NCBI GenBank assembly: GCA_017309115.1
Contig: JAFLEF010000038.1
Coordinates: 1 to 64,000, forward strand
Direction of reading: 5' to 3'
Length of the DNA: 64,000 nt
Source: Verrucomicrobiota bacterium
GTDB taxonomy: Bacteria > Verrucomicrobiota > Verrucomicrobiia > Limisphaerales > UBA9464
Part shown: piece after piece, positions 26,505 through 34,089 of the stretch
Numbering within the stretch: position 1 is the first letter of the stretch
How the letters are laid out: the number at the start of each line of letters is the position of its first letter
Notes under the pieces: model-generated
Databases searched by the model: none
The model's input: the letters and a program-made list of their open reading frames with translations, nothing else
What the model was told of the DNA's origin: nothing
Translations under genes and position numbers: made by a program

Positions 26505-27848
26505 ATGAACTCACGTTTCGTTTCTCTCCTCGCCGCAGCCACGTCGCTGGCGGCGCTGACTGCGGTCCGAGGCGCTGACTCCGCCGCACAACTAACCATC
26601 CACACCGCGATCGAAGTCGAATTCCCGACTGAGACAGGGAAGGTTTATCAGCTTCAGGGTTCCTCCAATTTGGTTGACTGGTCGTCCATCGGCGACCCCG
26701 TCTTCGGCGTGGGCCGGCCGGTTACGCAGACCTTCTCGACGCGTTCCGGAGCGAACGTGGTGTTCCAAAGCTACCGACTGGATGTCTCCGCCGGGCCGAC
26801 CGACGGATTTGCTCCGTGGAGCTTCAGTGGAGTGACCCTGAGCCTGGATGATGACGGCGACGACGACGTGCTGCGCTTCCAAAGCGAGACCGAAGGTGTC
26901 GATGAAGGCGATGATGCGGACCGGTTCACCTATGTGTTTTCCCGGGTGGATCTCAACACCGTGACGGTCGAGTTGACCTACCGTGGTGCCCGCCGAGAAA
27001 TGCTGACCTGCACCTTCAGCGCTGCGGGAATGGGCACGTGGATGCGGGAGGAGTTTCGGAATAATCGCCTAAAGGATCGGGACGTCGGTGCGTTTAGGGT
27101 CCTGGCTCCGGCGGGTTCCGGTGGCACTCCGCCGCCGTCGACGCCCCCTGGGTTTACGCTGGACATGCCGACGGAACTCGCCGGACTGGCCTATCTGTTC
27201 CAAGATGATTCGACGCCGGATCGGCTGGAGTTTTCGGCCGGAGGACAGGGACTTGAAGTGGGTGATGATGTGGATGACGACGAACCCAATCGGTTCACCT
27301 ACAGCTACACCGCAACCGGAACCAATTCGGCGCGCCTCGTGGTGACCTTCAAGCCTGGCACGTACGACGAGTACGAGCTGAACTTTTCGGCCGGCGCCCG
27401 GGGTTCGTTCGTCCGGCAGGAGTTTCAGAAAGGTCAGTTGAAGGACGTCGATCGGGGATCTTTCAGCGGAGTGGGTACCTCGACAGACAACTCGGGCGGC
27501 ACGCCTCCGACGAACACCGGGACCCGTCCGGAAGGAACGCTTCGGGGACTGACCTACACGTTGCGCCTGGGAGAGAGTCCAGAGGTACTTCGGTTCGATT
27601 CGGAAACCAACGGATTGGAAGTGGGTGATGACGATGACGACGAGGAAGCTAATACCTTCACTTACACGTACCGTTCGACCGGGGCACAAACCGCGGAGTT
27701 GATCGTGCGGTTCGACACGGACAAGTGGGATGAATACGCGTTAAACTTCACGGAGGGAAATAGTGGGACCTTCATTCGCCGGGAGTTCGACGACGACCTG
27801 CTGAAGGACACGGACACCGGGACTTTCTCCGGATCGAGGACACCATAA
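26505..27848 (+). CDS. Exported protein with three acidic repeat modules
   Basis: A 447-residue exported protein with a signal peptide (RFVSLLAAATSLAALTAVRG). Residues 28-95 resemble the short beta-rich fibronectin-like ends found on Verrucomicrobia surface proteins (YQLQGSSNLVDW). Then come three modules of about 105 residues joined by Pro/Gly/Thr linkers. Each has a strand with LRFQSE or LEFSAG, an Asp-rich turn (EVGDDVDDDEPN, EVGDDDDDEEAN), FTYxY, a (W/Y)DEYxLNF-type strand and the closing motif LKDxDxGxFSG. I do not recognise the module. The acidic loops suggest metal, perhaps calcium, binding. ATG 26505 was chosen because it precedes the signal peptide and follows an AT-rich promoter-like stretch. 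Confidence 0.7.
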   Translation: MNSRFVSLLAAATSLAALTAVRGADSAAQLTIHTAIEVEFPTETGKVYQLQGSSNLVDWSSIGDPVFGVGRPVTQTFSTRSGANVVFQSYRLDVSAGPTDGFAPWSFSGVTLSLDDDGDDDVLRFQSETEGVDEGDDADRFTYVFSRVDLNTVTVELTYRGARREMLTCTFSAAGMGTWMREEFRNNRLKDRDVGAFRVLAPAGSGGTPPPSTPPGFTLDMPTELAGLAYLFQDDSTPDRLEFSAGGQGLEVGDDVDDDEPNRFTYSYTATGTNSARLVVTFKPGTYDEYELNFSAGARGSFVRQEFQKGQLKDVDRGSFSGVGTSTDNSGGTPPTNTGTRPEGTLRGLTYTLRLGESPEVLRFDSETNGLEVGDDDDDEEANTFTYTYRSTGAQTAELIVRFDTDKWDEYALNFTEGNSGTFIRREFDDDLLKDTDTGTFSGSRTP

Positions 27849-28025
27849 GATCCAAATCACTTTTTTCTCTGCCCTGAGTCGGGCGGACGCAGAGTCCTGG
27901 CCTTACCGTGTGGGGCCGGGACTCCAAGTTTTATCGCACCGGTATCAACATTCCGGGCAAGCGCCCGCAGCACGCTTCGGCCCAATTCTGTAGCAGGTGC
28001 AAAATGGGCGGACGTGACCGAGAGG

Positions 28026-29537
28026 TCAGGCGGGAGGTTCAGAAGTCGGGGCTCCTGAGCGGGAAGACGGGTGGGAATCCGTCGCAGTGGCGGGCGCTTC
28101 CCCGGTGCCGGTTTCCGGCGAAGTGGGGGAAGGTTCGGTCGGGGAGGGCGTCGCCAGTCGGATGACAATACGCGGCGCCGCCGGAGGCGGGGGCGGTTCC
28201 GTGCGGTAGGTCTCAGGATGATCCAACATGTCCAACTGACGCAGCGCGGACATCGCCTGCGGACTGCCCGGAAACTCCGCTACAAGTTGCCCCAACAACC
28301 GCCGGGCTTCCGGTTCGTCCGGCATCAGCTTCAACCGCCAGGACGCCTCCACGGCCAAAGCCTCCGCTCGTTGCGCCGGAGAAGCGGTCGGGTCATTCCG
28401 GAATTGGCGCAACTGGGTGAGGCCCGCATCGAACTGACCCAACCGTTCCGCCAGCACTCGCGCCAATCGAAGCCGCGTGGCCAGATCCTCCGGACGCATT
28501 TCCAAGCGCGCCTTCAAGGTGGCCACTTCGTTCTGCGAATCCATTCGGGTAACCACTGCCGAACCGGAGGTCGCCGGCTCGGCCTTCACCTCGTGATTCA
28601 AACCGCCCAACCGAACGACCCGGGGTTTGCGGCGTTCCCGAAGTTCCGCGTCGTCCACCGGCAATTGTCGCATTCGTCCTTCCGCCACTCGGGCCGACGG
28701 AGTCCCGGGAAATTTCTGAATGATCAGCGCCAGAGTGGCCCGCGCCGCGACCGGATTGTCTCCCTTGTTCAACTGCCACTCCGAAAGTTTGGTGAGCGCC
28801 CGCGCCACATCGAACGGCGATAGTCCCGGCTGTTCGCACAACTCGAGCACGGTCTGCTCGGCTTCGGCCAACTGCCCGAACTGCTCGGCATAAAGTGTGG
28901 CCAGCATCATCCAGCCTTCGTAGTCGTCGGACTTTTCCTCCAGTTGCCGCAAGACCTCCTGCTCGGCCTCGTCGTACCGACCTCGCTTGATCCGACCAAT
29001 CGCCCGGGCATAGCTCGGACTGGGCTGATACACCATCGGCACCGCCCAGTGGAACAAGAGCGCCGCCGAACCGGAGAGAATCAGCGCCGCCAGACCCAGA
29101 TTCCGCATCCAGGCCGACAGCAGCAACAGAACCACCACCACCATGCCCAGCAGCGACGCCAGCGAATCGAACTCGTCCCGTTCGCGAATGCCTTGAATCA
29201 CTTTCGGCAGTAACCAGCCAAACGTGAATCCTGCCCAGATCAAGGTCACCCAGAACACTCCCCAGCCCGCCGAAGCCAGCACCACCAAGCTAAGGCTGCC
29301 GCGAAAGGCCGGCACCATTGGGACCAAGCCCCAAGCCGGTCCGATCAAGGCCACCGTGTTCCACCCGATCCACAGGACGATCGGTAGGCCGAGCCCCCGA
29401 AACGCCCAACGCGCAAACCTCCCTTCCGCGGTCGGATCGGAACCCTGCCACGTGCGCATCCAGCCGTCCCGAGCCGCCTGGACCAGGGGAACAACCGAGA
29501 CCAACGCAGCCACCACCGTGAGGGCAGCGATGAACAT
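28026..29537 (-). CDS. Membrane protein with TPR-like cytoplasmic domain
   Basis: About 503 residues from the ATG giving MFIAALTVVAAL; an upstream ATG at 29651 adds a low-complexity leader. The N-terminal third has four to five hydrophobic helices (AALTVVAALVSVVPLV, PIVLWIGWNTVALIG, LSLVVLASAGWGVFWV, MVVVVLLLLSAWM, LAALILSGSAALLF). After about residue 195 come helical TPR-like repeats (RYDEAEQEVLRQLEEKSDDY, VATLKARLEMRPEDLATRLR), then a Pro/Thr/Ser-rich tail. Probably a membrane scaffold; no specific function recognised. It lies alone between oppositely oriented genes. Confidence 0.7.
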   Translation of the reverse strand: MFIAALTVVAALVSVVPLVQAARDGWMRTWQGSDPTAEGRFARWAFRGLGLPIVLWIGWNTVALIGPAWGLVPMVPAFRGSLSLVVLASAGWGVFWVTLIWAGFTFGWLLPKVIQGIRERDEFDSLASLLGMVVVVLLLLSAWMRNLGLAALILSGSAALLFHWAVPMVYQPSPSYARAIGRIKRGRYDEAEQEVLRQLEEKSDDYEGWMMLATLYAEQFGQLAEAEQTVLELCEQPGLSPFDVARALTKLSEWQLNKGDNPVAARATLALIIQKFPGTPSARVAEGRMRQLPVDDAELRERRKPRVVRLGGLNHEVKAEPATSGSAVVTRMDSQNEVATLKARLEMRPEDLATRLRLARVLAERLGQFDAGLTQLRQFRNDPTASPAQRAEALAVEASWRLKLMPDEPEARRLLGQLVAEFPGSPQAMSALRQLDMLDHPETYRTEPPPPPAAPRIVIRLATPSPTEPSPTSPETGTGEAPATATDSHPSSRSGAPTSEPPA

Positions 29538-29707
29538 GCGCCGAGCGAAGCAATTTCCCGGGACCGTTGGAACCGCAAACGAGCGCGAAGACCCGTGAAT
29601 CGTGGAGAAAGGCTTGGTCCGAGCCGTTCCCGTCCCGGGGACCTGACGCAAAGGGAGTCCACCCGCGTACGGCTCCGCGGAGCGTCACCCCACCGGGGGC
29701 GGGTAAG

Positions 29708-29735
29708 TCTTACCCCTTACCTCTTGCCCTTACCC
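29708..29735. repeat. CTTACCC-type heptad run (copy 2)
   Basis: The units TCTTACC, CCTTACC, TCTTGCC and CTTACCC follow each other in the gap upstream of the HPr gene, related to the runs at 5496 and 35742. Confidence 0.45.
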
Positions 29736-29801
29736 GAGCCGCTTAATCCCGGGATTAGCAGTTGGCAAAGAAGGGTTGGCCAGACACGCTAGGCGGCTGA
29801 C

Positions 29802-30098
29802 GTGAGCGCCGGCATCGCCAGCAAATCCCCCTCGATTTCCCGTGAGGTCACCGTGATTAACAAACTCGGTGTCCATGCCCGGCCGTCGTCCCAGTTCGTT
29901 AAACTGGCTGGCACCTTCACCTGCGACGTCTGGGTGGAAAAGGACGGCGAGACGATCAACGGCAAGAGCATCATGGGCCTGCTCATGCTCGCCGCAGGTC
30001 CCGGCAGCGTCCTTCGCATCACCTGTTCCGGAGAAGGCGCCAGCGCCGCCCTTGATCGCTTGGTGGCACTGATTAACGACAAGTTCGGCGAGGAGTAA
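29802..30098 (+). CDS. HPr family phosphocarrier protein
   Basis: A 98-residue cytoplasmic HPr. The phosphorylatable histidine is His25 in LGVHARPSSQ, the regulatory-type serine is Ser56 in NGKSIMGLLML, and the C-terminal GEGASAALDRLVALI completes the fold. Length exceeds the usual 85-90 because of about ten extra N-terminal residues. It could serve sugar PTS transport or regulation; no EI, EII or HPr-kinase gene is in the window. gatC begins 17 bases after its stop, so they are probably co-transcribed. Confidence 0.92.
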   Translation: MSAGIASKSPSISREVTVINKLGVHARPSSQFVKLAGTFTCDVWVEKDGETINGKSIMGLLMLAAGPGSVLRITCSGEGASAALDRLVALINDKFGEE

Positions 30099-30115
30099 GT
30101 CACCCGGTTTTCCCG

Positions 30116-30397
30116 ATGTCCGATTTCAACATCCAATACGTCGCCCGATTGGCGCGGATCGAACTCTCCCCAGAGGAACAGCAAACTCTCGGTGCTCAGT
30201 TGGGCAACATCTTGGGCTACGTGGCCAAGCTCAAGGAAGTCGATGTCTCCGGCGTCGAACCCACCGCCCATGCCTTCCCGCTGGTGAATGTTACCCGGCC
30301 GGATGTCGCCCGGCCGCCCTTACCCCACGAAGACGCCATGCGCAACGCGCCCTCCCAAGCAGGCGGGCTGTTTGTGGTTCCCAAGATTGTGGAGTGA
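30116..30397 (+). CDS. gatC: Asp-tRNA(Asn)/Glu-tRNA(Gln) amidotransferase subunit C
   Basis: A 93-residue GatC with the family layout: N-terminal VARLARIELSPEEQ, central LGNILGYVAKLKEVDVSGVEP, and the extended tail with RPDVARPPLPHEDAM and NAPSQAGGLFVVPKIV. GatC bridges GatA and GatB of the transamidosome that corrects misacylated tRNA-Gln and tRNA-Asn. gatA and gatB are not adjacent: the next gene is convergent. It directly follows the HPr gene. Confidence 0.95.
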   Translation: MSDFNIQYVARLARIELSPEEQQTLGAQLGNILGYVAKLKEVDVSGVEPTAHAFPLVNVTRPDVARPPLPHEDAMRNAPSQAGGLFVVPKIVE

Positions 30398-30447
30398 TTG
30401 ACGGGGCCATCGCTGCCTCACCGGTCACGTTTCCCAGTCACCGGCGC

Positions 30448-31584
30448 TCAACTGCCTAAACCGGGAGACGCCAGGTGGGGCACTGTCCCAAGCCGTTCGC
30501 GCGCTTGAGCAAAGAGGTCCGATCGAAACACTCGACTCAGGTCCGGTGGAATGAACGTTCCGGAGTCGGCCTTTTGAAGGGTCCGTATCACCCACCTAGC
30601 GGAGTCGACGGAGGGGGTGTTGGAATCGCCCCGATGAAACACCAGGAAGTCCGGCCAGTGCGCCCTGAGCCCGGCTCCCAAGGACAACTCACCCGTCCAG
30701 CCAGGCCAAATTTGTTCCGTCGATAGACCCAGGCATTCCCGACGCGCCAACAGCCGAATGAGTCCCTCACGATTGGCGGGATTGGCACAGAGCATCGCCG
30801 CTTCCAGGAGCGCTGACGTCAGGTCCAACACCCGCTCCGGCTGAAGTCGCCAGGTCTGAGCGCGAACCACCAACACCTTTTCGGGATGTCCCGGTTCCAA
30901 CTCGCAACTCGCTGCCACACACCCACCCTCACCCCGTTCGGCCGCGACCGAGTTCCAGGGTTCCTCGGCGCAAAATCCGTCCAGATTGCCACCGGCCAGA
31001 TTGGCGGACATCAAGGATGGCGGTACCACGACTAGGCGAACTTCACGTTCGAGATCCAACCCCGCCCGGCTTAACCAGGAACGCAACAACCAGGCGGGGG
31101 TCGAATGCAGCGAGACGACGCCAAAGACCAGAACACGCGGAGACCGCTGTCGGCGGAGATACTGAGCCAGCGACGGTCCATCCGTGACACCTTCCTCGTG
31201 CAGGCTTCGGCTGAGTGTGATGGCGTTGCCGTGCCGACTCAGCACCAGCGGGGCAACACACTCGGTCGGGACGCAGCCCAGCCCGAGAGTCAGCACGAAC
31301 GGAAGTCCGCAGGGCGCGTGTGCGGCATCCAGTTGCCCGTGCACGAGTTTGTCCCGAACCGTGGCCCAGCCCAGTTCCCGGGAAAGCGTCACTTTGAGTC
31401 CGCGCCGAACAAACAGCCCGTACTCTTGCGCCACCCAGAGCGGCGCACTGTCCGTCACCGGAACATACCCCACCCGCAAGGACGAGGCAGGGGCTCGTCG
31501 GCCGGATCTTTGCTGGGAGGAAGAGGCGAACACAGTTGCCCCAGGCAGCAGCGTTGGCCGTGCCCAAATCGCAACTCGGCCCAA
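30448..31584 (-). CDS. NrtA/NasS-like substrate-binding protein
   Basis: Up to 378 residues of the CmpA/NrtA/NasS binding-protein family. The core begins at about residue 36 with LRVGYVPVTDSAPLW, followed by AQEYGLFVRRGLKVTLS, WATVRDKLVHGQLDAAHAP and GNLDGFCAEEPWN, the expected order. No convincing signal peptide or lipobox precedes the core, unlike transporter NrtA but like the cytosolic nitrate sensor NasS. No permease or ATPase gene is adjacent. It is divergent from a LysR gene, which suggests control of nitrogen-oxyanion or related uptake. The start is uncertain (TTG at 31584 or an inner GTG near 31533). Confidence 0.75.
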   Translation of the reverse strand: MGRVAIWARPTLLPGATVFASSSQQRSGRRAPASSLRVGYVPVTDSAPLWVAQEYGLFVRRGLKVTLSRELGWATVRDKLVHGQLDAAHAPCGLPFVLTLGLGCVPTECVAPLVLSRHGNAITLSRSLHEEGVTDGPSLAQYLRRQRSPRVLVFGVVSLHSTPAWLLRSWLSRAGLDLEREVRLVVVPPSLMSANLAGGNLDGFCAEEPWNSVAAERGEGGCVAASCELEPGHPEKVLVVRAQTWRLQPERVLDLTSALLEAAMLCANPANREGLIRLLARRECLGLSTEQIWPGWTGELSLGAGLRAHWPDFLVFHRGDSNTPSVDSARWVIRTLQKADSGTFIPPDLSRVFRSDLFAQARERLGTVPHLASPGLGS

Positions 31585-31614
31585 TGAATGCTCCGCAAAG
31601 GTTCAATGCGTTCA

Positions 31615-31629
31615 ATGAAGCTGGTTCAT
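31615..31629 (+). promoter_or_regulatory. LysR-type operator (T-N11-A dyad)
   Basis: ATGAAGCTGGTTCAT is a perfect 5-5-5 dyad containing the T-N11-A LysR box, two bases before the LysR start codon and inside the divergent promoter region. A partial copy, TTCAATG, occurs twice just upstream. Autorepression by occlusion of the ribosome site is inferred. Confidence 0.45.
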
Positions 31630-31631
31630 TC

Positions 31632-32618
31632 ATGAAAGGACCTCTCGATAGCAGACAGCTCCAAGCCTTCGCGATCCTGGCCCGAACGGGCAGCTTTACG
31701 CAGACCGCGAGGGAGATGTTCCTCACCCAATCCGCCGTGAGCCATTCCATGAAGGCGCTCGAAAGTGATGCGGGTTGTCGGCTTTTGGACAGGGTGGGCA
31801 AGAAGGTGATGCTCACTCAGGCGGGAGAGCATCTTCTTAAACACGCCGAAATCATTCTTCGCGAAATGCAGGCGGCCCGGGAAGGCATCGAACAGCTCGG
31901 CAAATGGGGCCGGGGTCGACTGCGCATCGGCGCCACCGCGACCATTTGCACCGCCCTTCTGCCGCCAGTCCTGCGGGAGTTCAAAGAAAGCTTTCCCCAG
32001 AGCCTCATTCAGGTGGAGCCCGGAGACAGCCGGGAACTGATTTTGAGCCTCGAACGGCAGCGGATTGACCTCGCAGTCATGCTGGCGGAAGCGGCCGATG
32101 AACGGTTCGAAACCATTCCCATCTTCACCGATGAACTGATGTTCATCACCTCGCCCATGCACTCCTGGGCCACGGACGGGGTCGCCCCTCGGAGCGAAAT
32201 CGCGCGGCAAAATCTGATCGTCTATCGGAAGTCCTCCCAAACCTTCCGGGCCGTTGATGACTACTTCCGTACGGAAGACATCGTGCTCAACACCATCATC
32301 GAGCTGGGGAGCATGGAGGCGATCAAGGAACTGGTGAAGCTGGGCTTGGGCGTGAGCATCGCCGCCCCCTGGGTGGTGCAGCGGGAGTTGGAAGACGGTT
32401 CCCTGCGGGCGATTCCCCTGGGGCGGCGCAAGCTGAAACGCTCCTGGTCGGTCGTGCACTGGCGGGGACGCCGGCTGACACTGGCCGAGGAGACGTTCGT
32501 CGGCTTGTGCCGTTCAGCTGTGGAATCTCTTCCCCGGACTTGGGAGCAATCGGCCGCGAGCGAAGCCGAGGCCAACGGCCGTCCGTTCAACGTCGTCCAA
32601 CCGGCAATTGGTACGTAA
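31632..32618 (+). CDS. LysR family transcriptional regulator
   Basis: A 328-residue LysR regulator. The winged helix-turn-helix is at residues 4-65 (LDSRQLQAFAILARTGSFTQ, TQSAVSHSMKALE, LLDRVGKKVMLTQAG) and the periplasmic-binding-like effector domain at about 95-295 (GRLRIGATATICTALLPPVL, GVSIAAPWVV). The layout resembles CbbR/CysB-type regulators. ATG 31632 puts the HTH at the proper distance; ATGs further upstream were rejected. It is divergent from the NasS-like gene, its probable target. Its 3' end overlaps the TonB-domain gene on the other strand by about 30 bases. Confidence 0.92.
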   Translation: MKGPLDSRQLQAFAILARTGSFTQTAREMFLTQSAVSHSMKALESDAGCRLLDRVGKKVMLTQAGEHLLKHAEIILREMQAAREGIEQLGKWGRGRLRIGATATICTALLPPVLREFKESFPQSLIQVEPGDSRELILSLERQRIDLAVMLAEAADERFETIPIFTDELMFITSPMHSWATDGVAPRSEIARQNLIVYRKSSQTFRAVDDYFRTEDIVLNTIIELGSMEAIKELVKLGLGVSIAAPWVVQRELEDGSLRAIPLGRRKLKRSWSVVHWRGRRLTLAEETFVGLCRSAVESLPRTWEQSAASEAEANGRPFNVVQPAIGT

Positions 32619-33159
32619 ACTCCACCCGATACGTCCCTGCCCGGCCGGGCTCAAATCGCCAATTGGCGAGGATCCAGTCCCGGGCAGCGGAGTCCAGATA
32701 TCGGGAGCCGGAACTCTGAATCACATCGATTCCGTCGGGAGCCCCTCCCGCTGCTCCTACGGCGAGTTGCAGTTGAACTGAGCCTTCCTCCCGTCGCGCC
32801 AACGCCTCAGCCGGATACTTCGTTGGCCAGGGAGTTGTTCCGAAGTGGCCGGCAGACTGGAGGTTTAGGGAGGTGAACGGCCGCGGAGCCAGCCCCAACC
32901 CCCCCTCCGAATTCGGCAAGGGGAAATTCTCGATCCGGCGGCGAAAGCCTGTGAGGCGGGAGTTCAGTCCAACAACGGCGCCAGATTCTCGTTCTGGGTC
33001 GCCATTCGCCGCAAACGGGGGTCGAGCTGCAAGCACTCCTGAACGAGGCGTCGGGCCTCGTTCCGGTTCCCGAGCAGCGCTTCGTAGCAGGCCAGATGAA
33101 AGGTCCACAGGCCGTGGCGTCGGGCTTCTGGAGGGGCGGCCAAGAGGGCTGAACGGCAT
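32587..33159 (-). CDS. TonB C-terminal-domain protein
   Basis: Only the last 90 residues are recognisable: PTKYPAEALARREEGSVQLQ, then DVIQSSGSRYLDSAARDW and WRFEPGRAGTYRVEFTYQL, a TonB-type energy-transducing C-terminus. The long frame runs back to 33159 and overlaps the TPR gene; that N-terminal part is Arg/Pro-rich and looks like out-of-frame reading, so the true start is probably near the TPR stop (for example TTG 32919). No membrane anchor is visible. It follows the TPR gene on the same strand. Confidence 0.6.
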   Translation of the reverse strand: MPFSPLGRPSRSPTPRPVDLSSGLLRSAAREPERGPTPRSGVLAARPPFAANGDPERESGAVVGLNSRLTGFRRRIENFPLPNSEGGLGLAPRPFTSLNLQSAGHFGTTPWPTKYPAEALARREEGSVQLQLAVGAAGGAPDGIDVIQSSGSRYLDSAARDWILANWRFEPGRAGTYRVEFTYQLPVGRR

Positions 33160-33467
33160 TCTTGAACCCGATTGAGTTCAAACAGACAACACCCCCAGGC
33201 GATGAATCGGTCCACCGGCGCTTCCGGGCGGGAACACAACTGAGCATAGGTCTGGGCAGCCTCCTCCCAGCGCTCCATCTGCTGCAGGATCACCGCCCGC
33301 AGCTCGAGCGACTCGGTGCGGTCTCGGCTGGAGGGGGGCAAAGCGTCTAATTCCGCCAACGCCTCCGCCGCGAGCCCGAGCTCGTACCAACCTATGGCCG
33401 CCCGAAGGACATGGTTAAGTTGTGTTTCGGGCACAGGCGAACGTGGCACTGTTCCCCAGACCCACAA
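32964..33467 (-). CDS. TPR repeat protein
   Basis: A 167-residue, all-helical protein with at least three tetratricopeptide-type units: LNHVLRAAIGWYELGLAAEA, then LELRAVILQQMERWEEAAQT, then FHLACYEALLGNRNEARRLV with LQLDPRLRRMATQNENLAPL. No signal or membrane segment. Probably a scaffold or adaptor. Its stop lies within or just before the TonB-domain gene, so the two are likely coupled. coaD lies immediately upstream on the same strand. Confidence 0.7.
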   Translation of the reverse strand: MWVWGTVPRSPVPETQLNHVLRAAIGWYELGLAAEALAELDALPPSSRDRTESLELRAVILQQMERWEEAAQTYAQLCSRPEAPVDRFIAWGCCLFELNRVQECRSALLAAPPEARRHGLWTFHLACYEALLGNRNEARRLVQECLQLDPRLRRMATQNENLAPLLD

Positions 33468-33542
33468 CTGCCCACCCCAACAAAACTACGCCGAGCAGAG
33501 AGATCACCAATCTGCGGATAAATCTCCCCGCAGCTCCGCGGA

Positions 33543-34025
33543 TCACGGCGCGGTCAGCTTCGCCCGCAAGGCCACGACCACGACCGGCGGCACGAACGGC
33601 GTCACATCGCCTCCCAGCCGGGCGATTTCCTTCACCAGACGCGAACTCACGAACGTAAAAGTGTCCTTCGGCGTCATGAACAGAGTCTCCACTTGCTCGT
33701 TCAACTTCCGGTTCATCAGCGCCAACTGAAACTCAAACTCGAAATCGCTGACGGCCCGCAGACCGCGCAGGACCGCGCACGCTCCCCGCCGCACCACGTA
33801 GTCCACCAAGAGTCCGTCGAACGACTCTGCCTCCACATTCTTCAGATCCTCGATCGAAGCCCGGACCAACCGATGCCGTTCCTCGAACGAAAACAACGGC
33901 TTTTTCGCTTCGTTCAACGCCACCGAAACCACCACCCGGTCAAAAATCCGGGCCGCTCGCCGCACCACGTCCAAATGGCCGTTGTGAAACGGGTCGAAGC
34001 TTCCCGGATAAATGACGGTGCGCAT
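33543..34025 (-). CDS. coaD: Phosphopantetheine adenylyltransferase
   Basis: A 160-residue CoaD, transferring AMP to 4'-phosphopantetheine in coenzyme A synthesis. It has the nucleotidyltransferase motif YPGSFDPFHNGHLDVVRRA with the HxGH-type site, LLVDYVVRRGACAVLRGLRA, FEFEFQLALMNRKL and the closing FTFVSSRLVKEIARLGGDV. Length is standard. Confidence 0.97.
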   Translation of the reverse strand: MRTVIYPGSFDPFHNGHLDVVRRAARIFDRVVVSVALNEAKKPLFSFEERHRLVRASIEDLKNVEAESFDGLLVDYVVRRGACAVLRGLRAVSDFEFEFQLALMNRKLNEQVETLFMTPKDTFTFVSSRLVKEIARLGGDVTPFVPPVVVVALRAKLTAP

Positions 34026-34089
34026 GGAGAGAGTCTACCGTCTCCCCGGGTGGATCGGCGATGGAAATTCCCGCGGAACCCGGTCGGGC

